A DNA stretch of 64,000 nt from positions 8,282,415 through 8,346,414 of the forward strand of contig NZ_KI421511.1 of assembly GCF_000473265.1 (NCBI RefSeq), written 5' to 3'. The notes under the pieces were generated by a model. The model saw only the letters and a list, made by a program, of their open reading frames with translations, ran no database searches and was not told the DNA's origin. Each line of letters opens with the position of its first letter. Positions within the stretch are counted from its first letter, which is position 1. Origin of the DNA: Amycolatopsis thermoflava N1165 (lineage in GTDB: Bacteria; Actinomycetota; Actinomycetes; Mycobacteriales; Pseudonocardiaceae). The position numbers were made by a program, and so were the translations under genes. Of this stretch, positions 43,161 through 51,824 are shown in pieces.

Positions 43161-43827
43161 GACCTGGGGGCGGGCATCCGGTCACGGACAAGGGCCAGAG
43201 CGAGGAGCGTGATGGCCAGTGCACCTCGATCGTTGATGTGGGGTAAGGACAGGCCGTTCAACCGCGTCGCGCCAAGCGCTGGCCGCTGCGACAGCACCTC
43301 GGTTCGTCGACGGAGTCGTCTATACCTTCGAAGGCTTGTCCCCAACGCGGGATTACCGGGTTGTTCGAGCCTGAGGTAATCGATAAGGATAGTACCTCGG
43401 GAGATCACACGATCGCCGTGTCTTCCGTCCCCGCGGGCGGTATGGACTTGACCGCGTGGCCCCCCGGTGCCACCGCGTACACGCCGAGCGTCGAACGCGG
43501 CCTCGCTGCGCGCTGGTGTGTCAAGGAAACCACCCTGATCACCCTCGCTTCAGGACCCGCCGACCCGGACGGCGCCTCGATGCCCGGAGCATCGACCACC
43601 AGGGTACCCAGGGCTCCGGCCTTTGGTGTTGTCGTTGAACTTCGCCGACCGATCGACGCTTGGGCTGGGCTGCCGGTGTTCGGCGCACCGTCGCGACGGC
43701 CCTGATCAGATGTCGTTCTGGGGAAGGAACACATCGTACTGACGTCGGGAGCTTCCTTGCTGGCTCATGCCGATCAGAGTCGGACCGACCCGGTTGACGT
43801 GACGCAGACCATGTCGTAGTCTCCCTG
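43161..43827. other. region without recognisable gene
   Basis: Frames such as 43361-43705 are open, but I recognise no family and see no good ribosome-binding site. A decayed gene is likely. Confidence 0.4.
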
Positions 43828-43867
43828 CTGTCCGTATACAAGACATAGAGCAACGTATATACGAACA
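43828..43867. promoter_or_regulatory. inverted operator upstream of the Baeyer-Villiger-type gene
   Basis: CTGTCCGTATA and TATACGAACAG are inverted with 10 of 11 matches, and CGTATAT lies at 43854-43860. The same CGTATAT core occurs at 55022, 55043, 55635 and 55654. A shared IclR operator is likely. Confidence 0.55.
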
Positions 43868-43995
43868 GTGCGACTCGGCGTGGACCCGCCGACGCTTGTC
43901 TCCCAGGGCTGCAGGGCATGTGCGCCCAATCGGCCTAGGAACTCTCCGAACAGCTGCATGAGCGCGGCACCCAGGCATGTGGAAAGGACGTCACA

Positions 43996-45633
43996 ATGGT
44001 CGCTGCCGAAGGCAAGTCCGCAGTCGCGGAAAATCGAAGCCCGGCGGTGGATGTGGATGTGGTCGTGATCGGAGCCGGCTTCGCGGGCTTGCGTCACCTC
44101 TATGATCTACGGCAGCACGGCCTTTCGGCCCGATGCTTCGACGAAGCGCCGGAGATCGGGGGCGTGTGGTACTGGAATCGGTACCCGGGTGCCCGGACCG
44201 ATAGCCAATCGTGGATCTTTGCCTACTCGTTCTCCGAAGAGCTCCAGAACGATTGGACCTGGAGCGAGCGATACACCCCTCAGCACGAGATATACGCCTA
44301 CCTCAATCACGTCGCCGACAGGTTCGGTCTCCGTGATCAGGTGACACTTGGCACCCGTGTGGCCTCTGCCCGTTACGACGATGAGCGCGAGCTGTGGGTC
44401 GTCACCACTGACAGTGGCGAAGAGGTCACCACACGCTTCGTCGTCAGCGCGACCGGACCGCTCTCGGCGGCGTACAAGCCTGATTTCAAAGGGGTCGACG
44501 ACTTCCGGGGCGAGTGGTACATGACGGCCCGCTGGCCGGAGGATGGCGTCGATCTTTCGGGTAAGCGGGTGGCGGTGATCGGAACCGGCGCGAGCGCCGT
44601 CCAGCTCATCCCGACGATTGCTCATACCGCTGCCCACGTGACCGTTTTCCAGCGCACACCCAACTACGTCATACCGGCACGTAATGCGACTCTTCACGAG
44701 AACGAGCGTGAGAGTATCCGGGAACGTTATCCCGATATCTGGAAGCGGGCCCGGGAGCAGGTCTTCGGGTTCGACCTCGGCCTGGCCGGGCGGACATTCG
44801 ATGATGTCACCTCGGAGGAGATGCAACTCATCCTCGAACGGGGATGGGAGATCGGCGGATTCCATTTTGTGTTCGAGACGTTCGATGATGTGTTCACCGA
44901 CGAGCGCACCAACGAGGTGGTCTCCGAGTTCATCAGGAACAAGATCCGTACCATCGTCAAAGACGAGGCCACTGCTGAATTGTTGTGTCCCAAGGACTAC
45001 CCGTTCTGCGGGAAGCGTCCGCCCCTCGGGCACTTCTACTACGAGACCTTCAATCGGGACAACGTCTCACTCGTCGACGTGAGTCAGGAGCCGATCTCGG
45101 AGATCACCGAGACCGGAGTCAAGGTCGGCGAGCAGGTGCACGAGGCCGACGTGATCATCTTCGCGACCGGATTCGACGCCGCGACCGGCGCGATCACCCG
45201 AATGGACATCCGTGGGCGCGGAGGGGTGTCGATCGCGGACAAATGGAAGGACGGTCCTTCCACCTATCTCGGGGTAGCCGTCAACGACTTTCCGAACTTT
45301 TTCATGATCTTGGGACCCCACGTGCCGTTCGCGAACGCACCGGTCGTCATCGAGGACGCGTCCGAGTGGATCGCCAACCTCATCAGGTATATGCGCGACC
45401 GGGAGCTCACGGTGAGCAACGCGTCGGCAGAGGCGTCGGACGAGTGGCGCGACACCCTGACCGGAATCTTGAATGACACCGTGGTGGCGAAGGGCCGGAA
45501 CAACTACTTCCTGGGTGACAACATCCCCGGAAAGGCACACGCTCCGCTTTTCTACCTCGGTGGTGTCAAGCGCTATCGCGACGCGCTTCTCAAGGAGTCG
45601 GCGAACGACTATCCCGGCTTCGTCATGTCCTGA
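43996..45633 (+). CDS. flavin monooxygenase of the Baeyer-Villiger type with atypical fingerprint
   Basis: A 545-residue FAD/NADPH monooxygenase related to cyclohexanone-type BVMOs. The first Rossmann motif is VVIGAGFAGLRHL (residues 23-35), followed by GGVWYWNRYPGARTDSQSW, the NADPH motif VIGTGASAVQLIP and IFATGFDAATG. The BVMO fingerprint FxGxxxHxxxW(P/D) reads FRGEWYMTARWP (residues 170-181): Met176 replaces the hallmark His. It converts a ketone to an ester or lactone if classical. It is followed by the mycofactocin SDR after 183 bp, a natural supplier of the ketone from an alcohol. Confidence 0.88.
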   Translation: MVAAEGKSAVAENRSPAVDVDVVVIGAGFAGLRHLYDLRQHGLSARCFDEAPEIGGVWYWNRYPGARTDSQSWIFAYSFSEELQNDWTWSERYTPQHEIYAYLNHVADRFGLRDQVTLGTRVASARYDDERELWVVTTDSGEEVTTRFVVSATGPLSAAYKPDFKGVDDFRGEWYMTARWPEDGVDLSGKRVAVIGTGASAVQLIPTIAHTAAHVTVFQRTPNYVIPARNATLHENERESIRERYPDIWKRAREQVFGFDLGLAGRTFDDVTSEEMQLILERGWEIGGFHFVFETFDDVFTDERTNEVVSEFIRNKIRTIVKDEATAELLCPKDYPFCGKRPPLGHFYYETFNRDNVSLVDVSQEPISEITETGVKVGEQVHEADVIIFATGFDAATGAITRMDIRGRGGVSIADKWKDGPSTYLGVAVNDFPNFFMILGPHVPFANAPVVIEDASEWIANLIRYMRDRELTVSNASAEASDEWRDTLTGILNDTVVAKGRNNYFLGDNIPGKAHAPLFYLGGVKRYRDALLKESANDYPGFVMS

Positions 45634-45816
45634 TCTCGCAAGCAGCGACCGCGATCGGACAGTGGCGGGAGCTGAGTCCGGCCGACAAATCACGGAACAA
45701 CTCTGCCCATGGATGCCGGAATCGCTGTGAAGAGGTGGCCATCGGCCCGGCAATCCCACTTCCCTCCCTTGCGGGCTGCGAACGCTGATGAGAAGAAGAA
45801 TCGGAAGGAAATTCAC

Positions 45817-46641
45817 GTGAGTCTGAAGTTGGCGGGAAAAGTGGCGCTGGTGACCGGCGCTGCACGGGGGCAGGGGCGGAGCCACGCGGTTCGCCTAGCT
45901 GAGGAAGGCGCCGACATCATCGCCCTCGATCTGTGCGACCAGATCGACACTGTTCACTATCCGCTAGCCACGCCCGAAGACCTCCGTGAGACCGTGGCGG
46001 CAGTGGAAGCGACCGGCCGGAAGATCGTCTACAGCCAGACCGACGTGCGGGATGCGGATGCGGTCAACCGTGCGGTTGCCGAAGGGATCTCTCAGCTCGG
46101 TCGGCTCGACGTCATCGTAGCCAACGCTGGCATCGCTCCGCAGTCCGTGCGTGAGAGCAATCAGTATCAGACGTTCCTCGACACCGTCGCGGTCAACCTG
46201 ACCGGTGTGTACAACACCGTGCACGCCGGCGTTGATCAGATCATCGAGCAGGGTGAAGGCGGCTCGATCATCCTCACCAGTTCAACCCAAGGGCTCAGCG
46301 GGCGAGGCGGCAACGGGAGCGGTGCCCAGGACGGGTACACCGCCTCGAAGCACGGCGTCCTCGGTCTCATGAAGACCTGGTCATTCTGGCTCGCGCCGAA
46401 GAACATCCGGGTCAACGCGGTGGCACCGACCGGGGTGAACACTCCGATGGTGAACAACGACGTCGTCCAGGAGTGGCTCGCGAAGGACCCGGACGCGGCC
46501 GGGGTGCTGGCCAACCAGATGCCGATCCCGGTCATCGAGGCATCGGACGTGAGTAGCGCCGTCGCGTGGCTCGCGTCTGACGACGCGCGGTACGTGACCG
46601 GCGTGGCCTTGCCGGTCGACGCCGGCTTCCTCATCAAGTAG
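45817..46641 (+). CDS. mycofactocin-coupled SDR family oxidoreductase
   Basis: A 274-residue SDR with the mycofactocin-subfamily start GKVALVTGAARGQGRSHAVRLAEEGADIIALDLC, an N-A-G-I segment, catalytic Ser in LTSS and YTASKHG (Y-x-x-x-K). These enzymes (carveol dehydrogenase-like) hold NAD tightly and pass electrons to the redox cofactor mycofactocin. GGAAGGAA precedes the GTG. Next to a BVMO, oxidation of a secondary alcohol to the ketone substrate is the expected role. It implies that the host makes mycofactocin. Confidence 0.92.
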   Translation: MSLKLAGKVALVTGAARGQGRSHAVRLAEEGADIIALDLCDQIDTVHYPLATPEDLRETVAAVEATGRKIVYSQTDVRDADAVNRAVAEGISQLGRLDVIVANAGIAPQSVRESNQYQTFLDTVAVNLTGVYNTVHAGVDQIIEQGEGGSIILTSSTQGLSGRGGNGSGAQDGYTASKHGVLGLMKTWSFWLAPKNIRVNAVAPTGVNTPMVNNDVVQEWLAKDPDAAGVLANQMPIPVIEASDVSSAVAWLASDDARYVTGVALPVDAGFLIK

Positions 46642-46689
46642 CTGCCTCTCGCTGCGATCTGACAGCTCGTCATTGCGGGCGAGTGTCGG

Positions 46690-47169
46690 GATACCGGTGC
46701 CGGGACCGCGGGCGATCGAGTCGACCGCGCGACCGACGGGACCTGGCCTACACCGAAGCCTTGCCCGACGAGAAGGCCCGCACGGCGATCGGGTTCGTCC
46801 ACCGCGCGCGGGAGTTCTTCGCCCGCCACGGCATCACCCACATCCACCGCCTAGTCACCGACAACGGCTCCTGTTACCGCGCCCGCGAACTTCGCCACCG
46901 TCCTGGGCGGTGCCCGCCACCAGCGGATCACGCCCTACACCCCACGCCACCAACGGCAAAGTCGAGCGCTACAGCCGGATCCTGCCCGAAGAGTTCCTCT
47001 GCCCACGCCTGGACCAGCGAACGGGAAAGCACCGCAGCCTTGGCCGGTCTGGAACATCCCCTACAACTCCCATCGACCACCCACTGCCGCCGGAAATCAG
47101 CCACCCGCGACCCGGCTCCACACCGGCGTCACCAACGTTTCCGAACAGCACACCTGGCTCGAGTTTTAA
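46690..47169 (+). pseudogene. IS481-family transposase remnant, frameshifted
   Basis: Across frames one reads LAYTEALPDEKARTAIGFVHRA, FFARHGITHIHRLVTDNGSC (the DDE-domain D-N-G), a QRITPYTP segment, WNIPYNSHRP and a C-terminal NQPPATRLHTGVTNV with a stop at 47167. This order matches the C-terminal half of IS481 transposases. At least two frameshifts and a missing N-terminus make it inactive. Confidence 0.8.
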
Positions 47170-47820
47170 CCGGTTCGGCGGGGCCGTGGGTTGCTCGATT
47201 TGGTGTTCTTGCTGTGCTTGGTGGCGGTGTGGACGTCATGGCGTGACGCGGGTTGGTGGTTGGGTGTTCCGGCTGGACGTCCGGGGCCGGGCCGCGAGGG
47301 TTCCGAAACCCGGCGGACCCTGGCCGGGGTGAGTCGCCTGGCTTGTCGGGGTTTCTCCCAAGGCGGCGTAAGTCGGCTGTGAGGTCACGGGCGAGGCGCA
47401 GTTGGGTGTAGGCGGTGAGCAGCAGCCAGGTCAGCGGTCGGCCGCTTCGGGTGAGCGAAGTTTTGGGATGGTCCAGCCGAGGGTTTGCTTGAGCATCCGG
47501 AAGGTGTGCTCGATGTCGAACCGGCGCAGGAACGCCTGCCAGGCCAGATCAACCTCGGTGTGGTCCAGGCCGATGCGGGAGTGCCAACGCCACACGGGTT
47601 TCGGGATCGCCGCGGAGGGCAGCTGCTGAACTTCGAGCTGAATCACAGTGCCCTCGATGATCGGCAGAGTGCCGTCGTGGCCGGCCCAGGCGATGCATCA
47701 GGCAAACTGATCACCGCGGCTCTTGATCGATCTTCCAATCGTCGCAAGAAGGAATGATCGACCAAGGGCCGCGTTCATGATCAACAGGGGTAGGCAAGCA
47801 CCACCCGAAGGTTAAAACTC
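47161..47820 (-). mobile_element. degenerate insertion sequence with terminal inverted repeats and broken transposase
   Basis: GAGTTTTAACCGGTTCGG at the left and CCGAAGGTTAAAACTC at the right are imperfect terminal inverted repeats. Between them the minus strand encodes WRWHSRIGLDHTEVDLAWQA, FLRRFDIEHTFRMLKQTLGW, IPKLRSPEAADR and, in another frame, TWLLLTAYTQLRLARDL. This is the C-terminal part of a DDE transposase of the group carrying RRFDIEHTFR. The element is about 0.66 kb, far below full size, so it is deleted and dead. Its left end overlaps the IS481 stop. Confidence 0.7.
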
Positions 47821-47865
47821 AAGCTAGTCATGGCCGGAGGGGGCACTGCTTGGTCCCGCTGTGGC

Positions 47866-48972
47866 TCACGGCTCGACCACACAGCCGCCGGTCACGTCGC
47901 CGGCCAGCCGGGCGAGACCAGCGTCCCGAATGCGAGTGAGTGGATACCGATGGGACACGAAGGGGGTCACCAGGCCCTGTGCGACCCAGTCCAGGATGGC
48001 AGCGGTGCGTGGGGGGCGGATCGAGGGGTCGCGGAAGGTATGGATCACCATCGGTGACCCCATTACATACAGACCTTTCATCTGCATGATGTTCGTCGGG
48101 AGCGTGTTGGCTCCGTCCGAGCCCCCGCGGCCGCCTCCCTGAGCGACGGTCGTGTTGGCAGCCCAACCCACGATGACCAGCCGTCCGCCGAAGGTGAGCG
48201 ACCGCATCGCCTCCAGGCCGGTGGGGCCGCCCACGGTGTCGATGACGACGTCTGCGCCGGCGCCGCCAGTGAACTCCTTGACCTGGTCGCGGAAGCGGCC
48301 CGGGTCTGATCCGGGCGTATGGATGGTCGAGTCGGCGCCCCAGTCGTGCAGCGTTCGGAGCTTGTCCTCGGAACGGCCGGTCACGATGACCTTCGCGCCC
48401 AGAATCTTCGCTGTCTGGATCGTCGCCATGCCGGCTGCGCCGGATGCGCCGGTGATGAGGACGACCTCACCGGCTTGTAGCCGGGCGCGGTTGACCAGCG
48501 CGTAGTAGGCGGTTTCGTAGTTGACGAACAGGTTCGCGCCCTGCTCGTAGGAGAACGTGTCCGGGATCTTGTGGAGTGCGCTGGCAGGAGCGACCGCATA
48601 GGACGCCCAGCCGCCGTTTACCTGGTACGCACCGGTGCTCCGAGGACCCGCATGCGTGAAGTCGTTGACCACGCGATCGCCGACGGCGAACTCCGCCGCG
48701 GCGGCACCGCCCACGGCGACGACCTCGCCGCTGTACTCCATCCCGGGGGTGAAGGGCGTGCGGGGCTTGTGCTGGTACTGGCCGCTGAGCATCAGCAGAT
48801 CCGCGAACGTGACACTGCTGGCTCGGACACGGACGAGGACTTCGTCAGATTGGATCTCGTACTCACCAGGGTCGGTCACGACTTCGAGAACGTTCTCCAG
48901 TGCGTCGCGCTGAGACTCCGCAAATCGGGGGAGGGAGACCCGGAGCCCAGGAGGGACGGTTACACCTGTCAC
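47866..48972 (-). CDS. MDR-family NADPH:quinone oxidoreductase-like enzyme
   Basis: A 368-residue zinc-less MDR protein. It has VRVRASSVTFADLLMLSGQYQHKP, PGMEYSGEVVAVG, the Rossmann loop GASGAAGMATIQTAKILGAKVIVTGR and a GADVVIDTVGG strand. GTG 48972 was chosen, with GAAAGGAAC upstream; an upstream ATG adds unconserved sequence. It lies 183 bp downstream of the CitE-type lyase gene in the same orientation, so probably belongs to the CoA operon. Relatives reduce enones, quinones or act on enoyl-CoA; role here unknown. Confidence 0.85.
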   Translation of the reverse strand: MTGVTVPPGLRVSLPRFAESQRDALENVLEVVTDPGEYEIQSDEVLVRVRASSVTFADLLMLSGQYQHKPRTPFTPGMEYSGEVVAVGGAAAAEFAVGDRVVNDFTHAGPRSTGAYQVNGGWASYAVAPASALHKIPDTFSYEQGANLFVNYETAYYALVNRARLQAGEVVLITGASGAAGMATIQTAKILGAKVIVTGRSEDKLRTLHDWGADSTIHTPGSDPGRFRDQVKEFTGGAGADVVIDTVGGPTGLEAMRSLTFGGRLVIVGWAANTTVAQGGGRGGSDGANTLPTNIMQMKGLYVMGSPMVIHTFRDPSIRPPRTAAILDWVAQGLVTPFVSHRYPLTRIRDAGLARLAGDVTGGCVVEP

Positions 48973-49155
48973 GCGTGTTCCTTTCAGTGCAAGTAAAATC
49001 CAAAGATCGCCCGGACTACCGTGCGGATGATCCCTCACCGGGGTCGATCGCAGCGGCGAGCAGGAACTGCTCGATGGCCTCGGAGTCGACCGAGCGTCCA
49101 GGGCGTGTGGTCGACGATTGGGAATCCGAGGTAGCGATAGTTGGCGGCCGTGCGC

Positions 49156-50094
49156 TTACCTACGGCCACTCGTCCTTCCATTCCCGGCGCTGCGCGCCGC
49201 CGACAAGATATGACGTGCCTGTCGTAGATGGGGGGCATCCAACATTCGGCCATCGAGCGCCACAACCCCGGTATCGCCGGTGCCGAACGCCTCGACCACA
49301 CGTCGGGCTTGCTCGAGTTCGGACTCCGATGGGGTGAAGGCGTCGTTGATAGGACCGACTTGGGCGGGGTGGATCGCGATGCGCGCAGTGAAGCCTTCGG
49401 CGCGAGCATCCCGGGAGTCGATCGCCAGGCCCTCGAGGTCGGCCATGTTGACGTATAGAGTCTCGATGGCGTGCACGCCTGCTGCTGCCGCAGCGAGCAG
49501 CGTGGCCGACCTGGCCAGGCGATACGTGTCTGCCCATCGGCCGTCCGACCTCCGGTTGGTCGCGGCCCCGAGCGAGGCACTGAGGTCCTCGGCGCCCCAG
49601 GTGAATCCATACACCCGATCCAGTTCCGCGTGCCGGAGCTCGCCGAGCCGGAGCACGGCGGTGGGGGTCTCCGTGACCACCGGGATGATCTTCACCGATC
49701 CTCGGGCAAGTCCGTATGCCGCTTCGAGGGCATCGAGGTGGTGGGTGAGTGTGGTGAGGTCTTCGGGACCGTCGATTTTGGGGAGCATGATCCCGGCCGG
49801 GGCGAAGCGCACTACCGCGGCGAGGTCGTTCAGAGCGAGTGAGGTGCTCAACGGATTCACCCGCACCCACAGTGCTGGGCCCTCAGGGCCGACGTTTCGC
49901 TGCAGGTGTGTTGCGGTGATGTCGCGTGCGGCTTCTTTGTGGCTCGCGCTGACCGAGTCCTCCAGGTCGATGATCAGCGCGTCGGCGTCGGACTTCGAAG
50001 CTTTAGCCAGCTTCTTCTCGTCATCGCCGGGAACGAAGAGAAGCGATCGCAGAGGTGTATCGGGTGCTGTTCTTGGTGCCATGGCCTCGGTCAT
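49156..50094 (-). CDS. HpcH/HpaI-family CoA ester lyase (CitE/citramalyl-CoA lyase-like)
   Basis: A 312-residue CitE-like aldolase: LRSLLFVPGDDEKKLAKASK, DALIIDLEDSV (residues 38-48), WVRVNP, the Mg ligand Glu in VTETPTAV and GAEDLSASLG (E169, D170), plus AIHPAQV. CitE-like lyases split (S)-citramalyl-CoA or malyl/methylmalyl-CoA into two CoA/oxo-acid fragments. The ATG overlaps the MaoC stop by 4 bp. The order CitE-MaoC-acyl-CoA dehydrogenase equals that of Rv2498c-Rv2499c-Rv2500c in M. tuberculosis, the itaconate/leucine module. Confidence 0.9.
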   Translation of the reverse strand: MTEAMAPRTAPDTPLRSLLFVPGDDEKKLAKASKSDADALIIDLEDSVSASHKEAARDITATHLQRNVGPEGPALWVRVNPLSTSLALNDLAAVVRFAPAGIMLPKIDGPEDLTTLTHHLDALEAAYGLARGSVKIIPVVTETPTAVLRLGELRHAELDRVYGFTWGAEDLSASLGAATNRRSDGRWADTYRLARSATLLAAAAAGVHAIETLYVNMADLEGLAIDSRDARAEGFTARIAIHPAQVGPINDAFTPSESELEQARRVVEAFGTGDTGVVALDGRMLDAPHLRQARHILSAARSAGNGRTSGRR

Positions 50095-50543
50095 TGGGGC
50101 CGCCGCCGCTGCAGGCCGGTGCGCTTGCACGACGCCACCAGTTCGTCGTTCTGGTTGAACGCGCGATGCAGGAAAGTCACGATGCCCTGGTCGGGACGTG
50201 ACCGCGAATCCCGGAGGTCGATGACCTCGGTGGTCACTCGAATCGTGTCGCCGTGGAACACCGGAGCGGGAAAGCGGACTTCGTCCCACCCAAGGTTGGC
50301 GACCGCGGTACCCAGGGTTGTGTCTCCGACCGAGATGCCCACCATGAGTCCGAGGGTGAAAGCGCTGTTGACGATGCGCGTCCCGAACTGCGACGACTCC
50401 ATGTACTGCTCGTCGAGGTGCAGTTGAGCCGGATTGTGGGTCATCGCGGTGAACAGCACGTTGTCTGTCTCAGTGACCGTGCGGTGGATCGGGTGGTCGA
50501 ATGTGTCCCCGACGGTCAGGTCGTCGAACCAGAGTCCAGCCAT
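50091..50543 (-). CDS. MaoC-family hydratase (itaconyl/mesaconyl-CoA hydratase-like)
   Basis: A 150-residue single hot-dog hydratase. The active-site segment reads TAMTHNPAQLHLDEQYMESSQFGTRIVNSAF with N-P-x-x-L-H-x-D as in Rv2499c-type itaconyl-CoA hydratases. It hydrates an enoyl-CoA, supplying the 3-hydroxy-acyl-CoA cleaved by the adjacent lyase. It sits between the acyl-CoA dehydrogenase (59 bp) and the lyase (overlap). Confidence 0.88.
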   Translation of the reverse strand: MAGLWFDDLTVGDTFDHPIHRTVTETDNVLFTAMTHNPAQLHLDEQYMESSQFGTRIVNSAFTLGLMVGISVGDTTLGTAVANLGWDEVRFPAPVFHGDTIRVTTEVIDLRDSRSRPDQGIVTFLHRAFNQNDELVASCKRTGLQRRRPQ

Positions 50544-50602
50544 GCCGGCCTGTTCCTTTCGCAGGTTGATCGGCCGTCATGACGGCCGCGTGACAGGAGT
50601 GT

Positions 50603-51769
50603 TCAGTAGCTTCGCGGTAGGCCGAGGACATGCGATCCGAGGTAATTCAGGATCATTTCCTGGCTGATCGGTGCAATCCGGGTCAAGCGTGCTTCCCGGA
50701 AGTACCTGGCCACGTGATACTCCTCGGAGTACCCCATGCCGCCGTGGGTTTGCAGCGCACGGTCGGCGGCCTCGAATCCGGCGTCGGCGCACAGATACTT
50801 GGCGATATTGGCCTCGCGGGCGCAGGGCATCCCGTTGTCATAGAGCCACGTCGCTTTACGCAACATCAGCTCGGCCGCATCGAGGCGTGCCAATGATTCC
50901 GCGAGTGGAAACTGGATGCCTTGGTTCTTACCGATGTGGCGGCCGAAAACCTCGCGTTCGTTGCCATATTTCACGGCCGTCCGCAGGGCCGCTCGTCCGA
51001 TGCCGAGTGCCTCGGCGGCGACGAGCATTCGTTCGGGGTTGAGGCCGTCGAGGATGTAGCGGAACCCCTCGCCCTCCTCGCCGACTCGATCCTCGATGGG
51101 CACCTCGAGGTTGTCGATGAACAGTTCGTTGGACGTGACCGCATTGCGTCCCATCTTGCGGATGGGTCGGATGTCGACCTTCGAGCGGTCGAGATCGGTG
51201 AGAAAGAGCGTCATCCCGTCAGTCTTGCGGGACGACTCGTCGAACTTCTGTGTTCGGGTCAGGAGCAGGATCTTCTCCGACTCCATCGCCTTGGAGATCC
51301 ACACCTTGCGGCCGTTGACGATGTATTTGTCACCCTCCCGCCGCGCGAACGTGGTGATCTTGGTCGTGTCGAGTCCGGCGCCGGGCTCCGTCACGCCGAA
51401 GCACACGTGCAAATCGCCGCTGGCGATCCGGGGCAGCGTGCGCTGCTTGAGCTCGTCACTGCCGTGGACGATCACTGGATGCATTCCGAAGATCGACAGG
51501 TGCATCGAACTCGCGCCGTTCATTCCGGCGCCCGAGGCAGCGACCTGCTCCAACAGGATCGAGGCTTCGGTGATGCCGTATCCGTGGCCGCCGTACTCCT
51601 CGGGAATGGTGATTCCGAGCCATCCTCCTGCCGCGAACGCCTGGTAGAACTCATGGGGAAACTCGTGTGCGGCGTCCTTTTCTTCCCAGTATCGATCATC
51701 GAACTTGCCGGCGAGGTCGGCGACGGCGTCCCGAATTGTTGCCTGGTCCTCGGTCAATGCGAAATCCAT
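50603..51769 (-). CDS. acyl-CoA dehydrogenase
   Basis: A 388-residue ACAD with CFGVTEPGAGLDTTKI (FAD/substrate motif), YIVNGRKVWIS, a central helical domain and LQTHGGMGYSEEYHVARYFREARLTRI near the C-terminus, containing the glutamate position of the catalytic base. It introduces a double bond into an acyl-CoA using FAD and ETF. Position between the CoA-activation genes and the MaoC hydratase fits a beta-oxidation-like sequence on a short or branched dicarboxyl-CoA. Confidence 0.92.
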   Translation of the reverse strand: MDFALTEDQATIRDAVADLAGKFDDRYWEEKDAAHEFPHEFYQAFAAGGWLGITIPEEYGGHGYGITEASILLEQVAASGAGMNGASSMHLSIFGMHPVIVHGSDELKQRTLPRIASGDLHVCFGVTEPGAGLDTTKITTFARREGDKYIVNGRKVWISKAMESEKILLLTRTQKFDESSRKTDGMTLFLTDLDRSKVDIRPIRKMGRNAVTSNELFIDNLEVPIEDRVGEEGEGFRYILDGLNPERMLVAAEALGIGRAALRTAVKYGNEREVFGRHIGKNQGIQFPLAESLARLDAAELMLRKATWLYDNGMPCAREANIAKYLCADAGFEAADRALQTHGGMGYSEEYHVARYFREARLTRIAPISQEMILNYLGSHVLGLPRSY

Positions 51770-51824
51770 GTATTACACCCGTTCTCTGTGCATGGGTTGT
51801 GGCAGAGTGATTTGTCGCAGAGAT

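Noticed and set aside
43361..43705. 114-codon plus-strand frame between IclR-1 and the monooxygenase
   Set aside because: No recognisable motif, no Shine-Dalgarno and an opposite-strand frame of similar length; left as unannotated decayed DNA.
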